Assembly: GCF_002775205.1 (NCBI RefSeq)
Contig: NC_036450.1
Coordinates: 23,958,288 to 24,022,287 of the forward strand
Length of the DNA: 64,000 nt
DNA from: Xiphophorus maculatus
Lineage: Eukaryota; Chordata; Actinopteri; Cyprinodontiformes; Poeciliidae
Reading direction: 5' to 3'
In this document: positions 23,301-33,904 of the stretch, piece by piece
How positions within the stretch are numbered: the stretch's first letter is position 1
Layout of the letters: every line of letters begins with the position of its first letter
Notes under the pieces: model-generated
Databases searched by the model: none
What the model saw: only the letters and a program-made list of their open reading frames with translations
What the model was told of the DNA's origin: nothing
Position numbers and translations under genes: made by a program

Positions 23301-26300
23301 TGAGAGGTTGCTTATTAAAGAGAGCCTATTATTTACGATGGAAGTGCGCGTCTGTCCCGCAGCTGATCAGCGCCGTGGTCATGAAAGATTGGCACGACAT
23401 CCTGAAGACGTGCGATCTGCAGAACTGGAGGGAGGCTATGGCTGCCGTCATGACCTACGCTCGGCCCGAGGAGTTCTCTTCCCTCTGCGGTGAGGCGTCA
23501 CGCGCCTGTTCTTGTTATGAACTTATCCCAGTTTTACCACCTTCTTTTACGCTTCCGTTTGTCAGACCTTCTCGGCAGCAGACTGGAGGCAGCAGAGGAT
23601 CCACAGCTCCAGTCTCAGGCCTGTCTGTGCTACATCTGTGCGGGTAACGTGGAGAAGCTGGTGTCCTGCTGGAGCAGAGCTCAGGATGGACACTGCCCTC
23701 TTTCCCTGCAGGTTGGTGGATTTCTTCTTAACGCACGCTGCAACCTGAATGAGGAGGCATCAAAATGGCCGACTTCCTGTAGGGGTGGGCGATATAGACT
23801 TTAAATTTTATTGCAATATTTTGAGGTACTATTTTTGGTAACAGAAAATTACTTATTTTTTAGGTAATAGTTTTGCAGTGCAGTGACTACATTGCACAAC
23901 ATTTATAGCACCACAAACACAATTATTGTTCTTAGATATGCTTCTTCAGGACGCCACTTGAGTAAAAAACTGATTTATATCACTAGACTGCAGGCAGTGA
24001 TTGCATTTAATCATATTTGAGTTTACTGATATTTATTGATGCTTTCATGGAACAAAAAGTGGAGAATGTTTTTTTTTTTTAATTTAACATCATCAACAGA
24101 AATTCATCAAGGCAGTCAAAAAGTTTAAATTTTTGAGTTTTTCATAATAAATGATAAACAATAAACTTCCTGTTGGTTTTGGTCGCTGACTTGAAGAGAC
24201 TTTTTTTTTTGTCCATTACTTATTTCCAATGTCTATGTTATACACTGACTGGCCTGACTGAATTTTGGGGGGGCGCTGTTGAGCTTTTTGGTGTTACCCA
24301 TTATTAATTCAATTGAAATATAAAAAAATAGATTTTATACAAAGTATGAGGTTTTTAGTTTGTTTAGACTCCAAAGATCTCAATGACACAAGACATCCTT
24401 CAGTTTCGATATGCCTCAACAAAACAACAGTATCACTGGCATGCCTGTGTAAAACATTAAGCTAATAAAAACATTTTAAATCTTGATAACATAACCTATG
24501 GTTTTCGTGTCTAGAAAACCATAGATGGTGATAGACGTATCTAGAAAAACATAAAAGCCGAAATATAGATGGATCCTGAGCCTGTTTCATTCTGATTATT
24601 CCGCCCTTTTCCACCTCCGTTTGCCTCAGGACCTGGTGGAGAAGGTGGTGGTGCTGCGTCGGGCGGTGGAGCTGACCCAGCGCTCCGGACCTGCAGCGAT
24701 CGGCATCCTGCTGGCTGAGAAGATGAGCCAGTACGCCAGCCTGCTGGCCTCTCAGGGCGGTCTGTCCACGGCCATCACATACCTGCCCGACAACACCAAC
24801 CAGGTCTGCAGCACAGCTGTTAGCATGGTTCGTTTAGTTCAGGGGTCGCCAACGCAGTTCAGGGGTCGCCAACGTGGCCACCCGGTCGCCCGAGGGGACG
24901 TTGTCAGTCGCCCGCGGAGCAAGTTCTGAAAATAGCCATTGTCATTAGGGAGCACTGCCAAAACAATATTTAATTTAATGTTTTTACATTGAAGTATAAT
25001 AACATTTGTTTATATTTAGAATTAAAAAAAAAAAGTCAATTATAAAAATTTTTTAAAATAAATTGCTTTGTGCATAAAACTCTTTTCTTTAAAGTTCAGA
25101 ACTAAGCGCAGACGCCTGCAGGATTTTATCGGAGGGCAGCAGCGCCTGCAGCTGTACGGCTGCAGCAGCTCTGCCTGCCTTAAGATTTTCCTTGAAGTAA
25201 AAAAAGAAAATAATAATTTCTGAAATTTTTATTATTGAACCCTTTTTACAATTAACAGAATTGTGGAGATAAAAAAAAAAGATCTTATGTGTCAAAACAT
25301 CTTGTACGTAGCGCAAGTCTGAGTCTGTGGGGGTCAAAGGGCACGCCAAAGCTTAAATCTGATTGGTCAGTTTGCTTTTGTTTATTTGCCGGCTTGGCGC
25401 TTTTTCTGTAAGATAAATATAAATGAGCAGAGTTTAAACCTCCGGTAGTTCTAAGCGGTAGTTTGGATCCTGGTTGAGCTTTTTACCGTGTTCGGTTCTG
25501 CTGGGTCGCCGGTTTATGAGCTTCTTTGATGTTTCCCGAACTGGAGAGCTGACGGGTCACCCGTTAGCTGACATCTGCCTCTTCCTGAGCGTCACACTAA
25601 GACTGCGGGTTAAATAATTTAATCTAGTCGAAACGTTCCCCAAAAAAGTACAAAATTAAGCAAACATTGTTGCTTCACCTTCTCCTCCTTTGGACGTCTG
25701 ACACCACCTGAACCTGGGAATCAACATCCTCCTCTGTCCGTGGATCTCACGGGTATATAGGCTTCGCTTCCATGTCTTTATTATTTAGCATCATTTGTGT
25801 AAAAAAAAAAAAGAAGAAAAGGGTGTGCTGCTTTAGTAGTTTAGGTTTGTGCTGCTTTTGTGCGACGCGCACATGATGCGCGTTGGAGAGGTGGTTGTGC
25901 TCTTACAGGTCAGGTGCAGTGAGAGTTTTGTTCGTATCTCCACAATTTTGTTAATAGTAAAGAGGGTTGGATAATAAAAAATGCAATAAATTTTCTTTTC
26001 TTTTTTTTATTTTAAGGAAAATCTCACAGTGCGTACAGCTGTACAGCTGCACCGATCCAGACTCTCAGTCACTTGTGGGCAATTTAGAATCACACAGAAA
26101 ATCTCCAAAAGGGAATCAAACTTAAAACTCTGAACTAAGAACTTCTTGTCACATAATAGCAATTAACCAAATCTGCCATGGTAAATTATTTCTGATAACT
26201 ATTGTCAGTAGTCCCTAACATTAATATGATCAGGCCGCATGTAATCATATATACATGTTATATATATAATATAATATATATATTATTGTTATAAAGGCTG

Positions 26301-29300
26301 AGCCAAGAAAATGTATGTCTGTATTAAACAAGTAGCCCTTCGTGTTACTCTGTACCCATAAAGTAGCTCCCAGTCTCAAAAAGGTTGGTGACTCCTGGTT
26401 TAGTTAAACCTAAATAATACACTAGAGTTTGTTTGTTAGTCTGTAATGTTTGTTTCGTATGCACTAATTGGTGAATTAAAAAAAAAAAAAAAAAGACCCC
26501 CTACGCCCCTCTATGAAGTGTGTACTCAGTCGAAGTGTACATAAGGGTTCGAGTGCGCAGGACCTAAGCCAGGCTGTGCGAGATGTTGGGTCTCAGTTCG
26601 ATCTCCATCCGTCCAGGTTGCGGTGCAGCAGCTTCGGGACCGTCTCATCTGGGCTTTAGGACAGCAAGCAGCGCCAGCACAAACCCACAGAGTTGCATCT
26701 CAGCTGCCCGGCCGCCCAGCTCTCCCCCAGCATCCGTTCCCCCAGGTCCAGCCGGCGTTGGTCCCTCAACCTGCTGCAGGAGTTCCAGTACCAGGCCCTA
26801 CACCTGCTTCTGCCCCATCTCAGCCACAGTATTACCAGCCGGTATGTTCTCCTAACAATCCTTCAAAGGGTTAATGGCTTTCTTACAAGTCGTTTTTTTT
26901 AAAGGGGCAGTATTGTGTAAAATCAACTTTTTTTTTTCTAGCTTTACACCATGTTATGATGTTATTCCCTCATCAAAAACCTAATCGGAGTTGCTTTGAT
27001 TCTTTTATGATGTTTGAAAAATCCTTTAATCTCCATGGCAACCATTCAGCTGTGCAAAACACCTGGGTGGACCTAGCGCCTCCTCAGACCTGCAGTTTCC
27101 AAGCTTCCTCCAAGTTGCCTTCCTCATTGACTCCCCCACTCAGCTCCTTCAGACTAGCCAGCAGCAATTAGCAGACACCTGGTGGAACTGAGCATCTGCT
27201 GAACTAATTGTACGAGCTGCTTCTCGGTGAAATGGTGGTAAAAATGTTGCTAAAGTGTTAATAGAGGAGCCATGTTGTGATGACTTCCTGAAGGCGGAGT
27301 TTCAGAAAGAGCAGGAGTTTTTAAAGAGACAAAGGCCCAATTTCTAGGTGTTAAATTATAAAGTCAAATTTCTTTGAAGTCATATTAGCATATATATCAT
27401 TTTTATAGCGACTGAAGATAACATGATTGTGCTATAAAATGACACCATGTGCCTGAAAAACACACATTACTGCCGCTTTAAATAAGAAGAATTATCCAGC
27501 TCACTCCGACCGCTCATCGGTACTCCATTCCTTTTTTTAAAAAGCGAAGCTTTCCCTTTAACTCGTCTTCATAGTGGTATTCTCCTGGCCTGACTCTCCT
27601 CTCCCTCTGTCCCATGCTGTGGCCATCCCTCCTCTGTGGCATCACCCTGTGTCTCTGTTTGCTTCAGGTGAGGGCTGCCTCCACTGTCACCTCCTGGAGT
27701 AACCAAACTCCCACAGCCCTCCCAAATGTCCCTCCTCCTCCTCATGTAGGCAGCACCCCAGACCAGCAGGTACACAAACCTCCATCCCTGACTCGACATG
27801 CATCTTGTTTAAAAAAATAAATCCGGCTTTTATTTGTTGGACCCATGCTCCATGTCCAAAATTGTTGCTTTGTTATGGCGATGCCCTCTTCTGTAGCCAC
27901 TTCCTGCCAACCGTTTCCTCTTTCTTCCTGATGCTCTGGTGCATCTTCAAACTGTCCTCGTTTGGATTATTTCACTGCATGACTTGCATTTTTCTTTATA
28001 CATGTAAATACTTGCCGTCCTTTGATAATGAACCGCAAGCTGTAGCTGAATGGATTTTTGTGGGAGCCAGCTTAGTAGATAATTAGCTCGCCCTCTTCCT
28101 GTTGCTATTCGTTTCGCTGAAATTGCTTCAATCTTTCAGGTGGAGCCTCCAAACCCGATGTACGGCCTGCCAGCCTCCAGCACACCAGCAGCCCCTTCGG
28201 CCTCCTCCACTCCTGGCTACATGTACTCCCATCAGTACCAGCGTAAGTGGAACTCCAAGTGTGTTACTGGTCTTCTGGTGTAATGAAGCCGTTAATGTGA
28301 ACGTGAGTTTCCGTGTCTTATTGTTTTGGAAACCAGATAGATGATGTGTATTATCCAGTCAAAGTTGCAGAACTTATAAACGAAGCTCCTGTGATGCCCA
28401 GATACACTAACCAGGCTTAATATGACCAAATCAGCACTTCTGAGGTCTTGAACTGATGTAACTATGAGGCACTGGCTATTCTGAGAACTTGCTATCAGAA
28501 CCAGGCAGTGGTGGGAACCGCTAGCTAAAACGTTAGCTGCACTAACCCTAAAGATGTAATCCACATTAAACTTATTGGTTATGTAGTTTTACTTGCAAGA
28601 AATTTCCTGTGGCCTTCATTAGTTCTGCTAACGCTAATTAATATTAGAGTTCCAGTAATGCTAAACCAACATGATATTTAGCAGAAGCTAATGCTAAAGT
28701 AGTAAAAAAAACACGACAATTAGCAGAAGCTCTAATTAAACTTTTTTTTTCCATGTTAGCAAAAGCACTAGGCTAAAATTAGCTCCGCTATTAGATTTCA
28801 GGTGTTTGTGTAAAATATTATGTTTTATTTTGCCATGAATTCTTACATGTGTACAAGCTAATATTCAGGTTATCTGCTCAGCTGTCACCTGCTGAACTGA
28901 CTTCCTGTCTGCATCCTGCCAACTGGGCTTCTAAAACAGCTTCCTTTCATGAAAGTGACAGTTGGCAGCGTTTTTAATCCAGAGCATGAATAGAAATATT
29001 CCCAAAGAGTAAGATTTGTCTTTTTTTTTTTAAAGAAAAAGGGGGCTGAGGGTAGAAGGTAGCATCCTTCTGACCTCCAGTCTAACTAGCAGGGTAGGGG
29101 CAACTTTCTCTGACATGTCATTTCCAGTGAACGCCTTCAGCTCTGCTCTCTAGAACATTTGTCTGTGGAAATGTTAGATTCTAACGTCTGATTCTCGAAT
29201 GTCTTTGACTCGTCCGTGTGAGCTCTCTGCTCGCTGACTCCTCTCTAGCTACACGTAGAGCATGCAGTGAAGCCGTCCTGTTGCACGTCGCAGCTGTTTT

Positions 29301-31166
29301 GTTGAACTGCAGCAGGTTTTTCCACTAACAGAACTTCCCATGTGCCTCCCAGCCTACCCCCAGATCAACCAGTACCCGCCTGGAGCTGGGGGGGCTCCTG
29401 TCTATCAGCCTCTTCAGTACTCTTCTACCGCTCCTCCTCCTCCTCACAGTCCTCCTGCTGAGCCCTCCTCCCATCCTCAGCCCCCCGGCTTCCTCTCTCA
29501 GTACACCCAGCCCGTCTCGCCTCCTCTCTATCCGAGACAGCCTCCTGCCAGCCACGGCCTGTCCTCCTCTCCTCCCTCTCGCCCTCCTTTCTTTCCTGCC
29601 TCGTCTTCCTTCTCCGCTCCGCCGTCCTCCGGAGCGTCTTTCCAGCACGGCGGGCCAGGATCTCCCGTGTCGTACATGGCGCCTCCTCTCCATCCTCCAC
29701 CGAGCGGAGTCTCAGGTACACAGCTAGACTCCGACCCCGGGCTGATCCCCGCCTCTAAGAGAACAGGTCTGCATGGCTCTGATCATCCTCACTCTGTCTG
29801 TCCTGCTAACCAGCTCACTCACCCTCACAGGGAGCTGAACGAGAAAGATTCAGATTAGTTCATGATAGTAGTTGTAGTAGGTAGTGTCAGAAATAGTAGT
29901 AGTAAAAATAAGCATATTACATATTTTAAGAATACTAAAAAAATAAAAGGTAACGATAGTAATGGTAATAAAGATAAAGTAAATTTTAAAAAAAGTAAAA
30001 ATTAAAAGTAAAAAAAAAAATGTAAAAAGGTATTGGTATTGATAATAATAATAATCGGAATAATAACTAGAAAATTTCTGAAAAACAAAAACTGACCCGA
30101 ATGTTCTGCAGTCCTCAAGTTTAAGTGTAAAAGCCTAAGCAGCTTAAAACGTCAGATAGTTTTTGTTGCATCTCATAAGAATGTATAGAATTAGCTCAAA
30201 TGTTACTGTTAGCTAAGATGCTATCAGTAGCATCTGGGCTATCATTGACTTACGCCATTTACTGAGCAAACACTAGTGTTCAAGGTAAATTTAGCTAAGA
30301 TGCTAAGGTTAACTAGAATGCTGTTAATAGCACCTGTGCTTTCAGTAGCATGTTGGCTGACGGTGACTTACCCCACTCAGGTTATCTTTAGCTTACATGT
30401 CAAAATTAGCTAAAATGCTCATGTTAACCTGGTTGTGTTGCTATGGCTGGCCCTACTGTTAACAAATAATAGAAAAATAAGAACATTATTTAAAAACAAT
30501 TTTTTAAAACAGTTGATGGTTGTAATAAAAATATTAAAATAATATGAATAAATAATAATGAACTTAAAAAAATGTGTTGTCCTTGTTGGCAGAAGTGTAT
30601 GTTAGTAGAGACTCCTAAAGACACAGATTAGTTAAACAATTATCTGATGCTCAACTAAAAAAGATTTAAATGAAAAAATTGGCTGATTGGCAGACAGAAA
30701 TCTTTACTGGGAAAATGTAGAAATGACGTGAAGTTAATTTGCATGGCTTTCTGTTGGTAATGACTACAAATTAATGGTGCAATAAAGACTGCATTGGTCT
30801 CTAATCACAGAATGATTCATCAACAAGGAGTCGGCACTTGATTTGTTTTGGTTGTCAAACAATCCGGCGAAGAAATCAAACTTTACTTTCACTTTTATTC
30901 ATTAGTAAAAGTCTGATGTATGTTTATGTGAAATTTAAACAGTTGTTATACTTGGTTAACAGTTTTTAAGATATTGAATTTCATGAAGAACTGGTTTTAT
31001 ATGAAATGTTTGTATATAAATATACAGTACATGTACAGTGTAATGCTGAATAATGAAGCGTTTTCTAGCTGTGTCTTGAGTTTATCTAGCTCTGTTAAAG
31101 GAGTCAAAGGCCAAATTTGGAACATTGTGTGTTGGCAAATATTGAAAAGTTAAAAACAAACAGCTG

Positions 31167-31200
<34 letters not shown>

Positions 31201-33904
31201 GGCCCCAGAATGGCTGGAACGACCCTCCAGCTCTGACCCGAGCCCCAAAGAAGAAGGTAAGTCTGCATTCATTATTTATTTAAAAAAAAACACAAAAAAA
31301 CTGGCTATTACTATTATATAAATGTTTCCATCCATGGACCATTAGCATGTTTCACTTAGCTAGCATGCTAACATTAGTGTTGCAGAAATTATGCACTAAT
31401 AGATAGGGGGGGTTTTCCGCCCCCAGTTGTTGGACAAATTTTGTCCATTAAGATTCAAGACAGATTGGAGAAAAACACAAAGTTCCCACCTGTTTGGTGT
31501 TTAAAAGGCCAAACAAAACACTAAATCTCCAAACAACACAAAGGCTCCAAAACCACAAATGGACCTACATGTTAGTCTGGAACTCACCTTTCCTTATTTG
31601 ACCAGTCCAGGAGTTTTTAGATGCTGAAATAGAGCAAATTTTTTATTTTTATGATTTTATTTTTCCACAGCAGCTTCCACAGAACTATACCCCACCTGCC
31701 CCCATCACGGCTCCCATTCTGGCCCCGCCGGGCGCCGACCCCCAGGCTCAGCCCATGTCGACTGGAGGCCCCCAGGATGTGCTGCAGGGTCTGCAGGGCC
31801 CCCAGGCCCCATACTCAGGGATGCACCAGACACAGCTCCCCAGTCAAAGCATGAACGCCTCAATGCCCAACTCCAACATGGAGGGCGCACCCGGAGCACC
31901 GACAGGAGACGCCATCCAGGTACGGACGTCTCGGGTCAATCTAACAACAACCTGAGGGGGAAGCTCCACCGGACCTGTCCATGGCGTCTCGACTTGAGAT
32001 AGGAGATAGGTTGTAGATAGGCAAAGATAAATGAATAAATTTCCACCAATAAGCTCAGAAACTTTGAGATTAATCTAAGAAATTTTCTAGAAAAACCTTG
32101 GAAACCTTTGAGTTTCAAAAGTGTAAAATGGTTGGCTTTTGGACATTTTCCAGGTTTGTTTTTCTGGAACATTCCTGAGATAAATAACCAAATTTTGTGT
32201 TTTTTTTTCTAGTAAATTTTCAACTTATGAAAAACGTCTTTTTTCTAACGTTTCAAATTCAGAACCTCCCTTGTTTTTTCTAAAACCTTTCTGAGATAAA
32301 TCTCAAAATGTAGTTTTTCTTCTAGGAAGTCTTCAACTTTTGAAACAATTTCTTCTGGAGATTTTTTTTTTCTTTCTCTGGCACATTTTAACGTTTCAAA
32401 TTCAGAAATGTCCTTGTTTTTCTAGAAAATTTCTGAGACAAATCTCAAAATTTCTGACGTCTTTTTCTAGCAAATTTTCAATCTGGACCTCAGAAATTTC
32501 CAATTTTCTTTTTGTTTAGAAAAGTTCCTTAAATGAGTCTAAAAATATCTTTGCGCAAAATGTACATACTTCTTTTTTTTTTTAAACGTACAATGCCTCT
32601 AATCGTGGCCGCCGTTTGCTCCCGTCAGCCTCTGCAGTCGATCCCTGCTGAGAAGATCATGAAGAAGCCCATCCCCGACGAACACCTGGTGCTGAAGACG
32701 ACGTTCGAGGGTTTGATCCAGAAGTGCTTGGCCGTAGCTGCCGACCCTGTGAGTGTGTCGTGGACGAGCTCTGCCTGTCCTCCGTCTCTGTTTAACACAC
32801 GTGAGCTTTCGTTTATCCGTCCTCTCCTCACAGCAAACCAAGAGGAAACTCGACGACGCCAACAAACGCTTGGAAGCGCTCTACGACAAACTCAGAGAGC
32901 AGACGGTGAGTGCATCTCGCTGCTATGGCGACATCGGCGCAAAGGTTTCTTCGCAAGACGGTCGGATTGGATGACGAGCATGTGTGCACCTCTTTGGCTT
33001 TGACTAGACCACTTTAACACATGAGTTCATCTAAACTGCTCTGTGAGAATTTTGTTACTTTTTACAACTTCATATTGTTGTATATAAAGTTTATCAAATA
33101 AATAAATAAAAACTATTTATTTTTATTATGCCAAAATAAATATACTTTTATTTTGGTATAATAGAAGTCATATAGTCGTGCCAAAAGTCATTATTTTGGT
33201 ATAATATAACTTTATTATTGTATTATTATGACATTCTCCTCATATCATGATTTTATTATTTGTATTATCACAACTTTTTTTCTGATATTTTATGATTTTA
33301 TTCTCGTATTTTACGACTTTTTTATGGTAATTAAACTTTATTATTGTATTACTACGATCTTCTTCTCCCATTATGACTTTGTTCTCATATTTTGCGACAT
33401 TGTTTTTGTATTATTGCGACTTTTTTCTCATTTTATTTAATTCTCGTATTTTGCAACTTTCTTGTACTACTTCCTCTTTGTTATGGTAGTATTATGAATT
33501 CATTCTTGTATTTTATCACTCCATTCTCGTATTATTACAACTTTGTTCCAACGACTTTATTCTCGCAACAAGATTTTCTCACAACATTATGACTTTATTC
33601 TCTAAATGAGAAAACATTTTTTATTTTCTTAGCCTGCTGCTAATATCCCTCTGTAGACTTCTGAAGGCAGTCGGTTGCTTTGGATTTCATTTATTTCTAA
33701 CTCTGCTGTTTCTCCTCCGCTCAGCTCTCTCCTGCCATCATCGGAGGACTCCACAGCATAGCGAGGACCATCGAGTCTCGCTCCTACGCCGAGGGCCTGA
33801 ACATCCACACCCACATCGTCGGCAGCAGCAACTTCAGCGAGACGTCCGCCTTCATGCCCGTGCTGAAGGTGGTGCTGACGCAAGCCAACAAGCTCGGCGT
33901 TTGA
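14356..33904 (+). CDS. sec31a: SEC31A, outer COPII coat subunit
   Basis: SEC31A pairs with SEC13 to build the outer COPII cage and boosts SAR1 GTPase activation at ER exit sites. 27 exons join in frame: 14356-14434, 14690-14813, 14926-15124, 16087-16182, 16913-17053, 17635-17777, 18440-18539, 18638-18799, 19083-19235, 19324-19548, 19637-19711, 19797-19838, 20738-21010, 22343-22454, 23089-23267, 23363-23489, 23566-23711, 24630-24803, 26617-26841, 27668-27769, 28140-28242, 29353-29715, 31201-31256, 31671-31919, 32629-32748, 32834-32905, 33725-33904. The product is 1339 aa (about 1220 in human). An N-terminal WD40 propeller (about 1-350; [21 protein letters not shown]) is followed by an acidic linker (about 514-604), the helical coatomer-like solenoid (about 605-850), a long Pro/Gln/Ser-rich region (about 851-1215) and a C-terminal helical domain (1217-1339). 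The start fits the family N-terminus [10 protein letters not shown]. The extra length is mostly in the proline-rich exons. Confidence 0.97.
15590..15880. repeat. Dispersed AT-rich repeat, copy 2
   Basis: Fullest copy of the family also at 6060-6240 and 51530-51700: a tcgcaataag/tgattaatcatt head, a pyrimidine-rich middle, then acaaaattaaagcg and tttgagagagcgaacttg. It lies in the sec31a intron between exons 14926-15124 and 16087-16182. No ORF, and termini not resolved. Confidence 0.55.
17093..17582. mobile_element. hAT-type MITE, ATTAATCG family, second copy
   Basis: The ends GGGGCTGAAACGATTAATTG and (inverted) GGGGCTGAAACTAACGGCTA define a 490-bp element related to the one at 4610-4878. It begins only 40 bp after sec31a exon 16913-17053 and ends 52 bp before exon 17635-17777, so it fills almost the entire intron. 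Confidence 0.78.
18036..18385. mobile_element. Truncated TTAA-flanked MITE (AGGGGCAGTATT family)
   Basis: Starts at TTAA (18032-18035) followed by AGGGGCAGTATTATG. Its interior (gtctctttaaaaagctcctgctctttctgaaac, ggtgtttgctaattgctgctgg) matches, in inverted order, the complete copy at 26903-27477. The far end is missing; it stops about 55 bp before sec31a exon 18440-18539. The right boundary is approximate. Confidence 0.65.
20949..20993 (+). repeat. GAG-rich coding triplet repeat
   Basis: Within sec31a exon 20738-21010, a run of GAG codons followed by mixed GAA/GAG codons encodes an uninterrupted glutamate tract (8 Glu, then KQEEEDE). Pure triplet runs like this can vary in length between individuals without shifting frame. 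Confidence 0.9.
22651..22901 (+). repeat. 41-bp tandem repeat with two 23-bp truncated units
   Basis: Units follow the pattern taatgctaatgtgctaaacc aac, with or without the 18-bp tail aaagtatttagcagaagc. The order is 41-41-41-23-41-23-41, which adds up exactly to 251 bp. It lies in the sec31a intron between exons 22343-22454 and 23089-23267. Related single units occur near 28650-28740 and 50320-50520, suggesting that the unit derives from a dispersed repeat. Confidence 0.93.
23778..24560. repeat. Repeat-rich sec31a intron segment, hAT-like left end
   Basis: AGGGGTGGGCGATATAGACT at 23780 is a familiar start of a fish hAT-type MITE. The following AT-rich 750 bp have no coding signal. I could not identify the matching right end, so the extent is only the intron remainder before exon 24630. 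Confidence 0.4.
24840..26397. mobile_element. hAT element with perfect 8-bp target duplication
   Basis: The left end CAGGGGTCGCCAACG and right end GGTTGGTGACTCCTG are imperfect inverted repeats. GTTTAGTT is present on both sides (24832-24839 and 26398-26405), a perfect 8-bp duplication, so the boundaries are firm. The left terminus appears twice in direct order (24840 and again at 24858). No transposase ORF is recognisable in 1558 bp. It sits in the sec31a intron between exons 24630-24803 and 26617-26841. Confidence 0.92.
26903..27477. mobile_element. TTAA-flanked MITE, complete copy
   Basis: The terminal repeats AGGGGCAGTATTGTG and (inverted) AGCGGCAGTAATGTG are flanked by TTAA at 26899-26902 and 27478-27481. 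It is 575 bp with no transposase. It lies in the sec31a intron between exons 26617-26841 and 27668-27769. The TTAA target suggests mobilisation by a piggyBac-type transposase, although the termini are not the canonical CCC. Confidence 0.75.
29716..31200 (+). other. sec31a intron with simple-sequence tail
   Basis: No coding exon. It contains AT-rich low-complexity sequence (29860-30070), dispersed ttagctaagatgct-type repeats (30190-30440) and ends in a (GT)n tract (31170-31198) that runs directly into the AG acceptor. The open frame that continues past the donor at 29716 is simple read-through of the preceding exon. Confidence 0.6.
31170..31198 (+). repeat. (GT)n tract forming the 3' splice site of a sec31a exon
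   Basis: About 14 GT units end as gtgtgtag immediately before exon 31201-31256. No polypyrimidine tract separates the repeat from the AG. The length of this repeat may therefore affect exon recognition. Confidence 0.95.
32060..32525 (+). repeat. Imperfect tandem repeat, about 120-bp unit
   Basis: Three to four diverged copies of a unit with the blocks cctgagataaatctcaaa, tttttcttctag and attttcaac lie in the sec31a intron between exons 31671-31919 and 32629-32748. The gagattaatctcaaaatttct block recurs singly near 56600. No coding signal. Confidence 0.65.
33130..33610 (+). repeat. Degenerate minisatellite of tattatgactttattctcg units
   Basis: Roughly 20-25 bp units (variants of tattatgactttattctcgt and tattttgcgacttttttctc) repeat many times with substitutions. 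The array fills the last sec31a intron before exon 33725-33904. Because stop codons drop out of such T-rich repeats in some frames, it makes spurious hydrophobic open frames. Confidence 0.85.

Noticed and set aside
29325-29721. Arginine-rich antisense open frames
   Set aside because: Shadow of the proline/serine-rich sec31a exon on the opposite strand.
29340-29858. 172-codon open frame as a separate gene
   Set aside because: It is the proline-rich sec31a exon read through its donor at 29716; the part after the donor has no family similarity.
33228-33592. Hydrophobic, apparently membrane-spanning small ORFs
   Set aside because: Produced by the T-rich minisatellite in the last sec31a intron; no conserved sequence.
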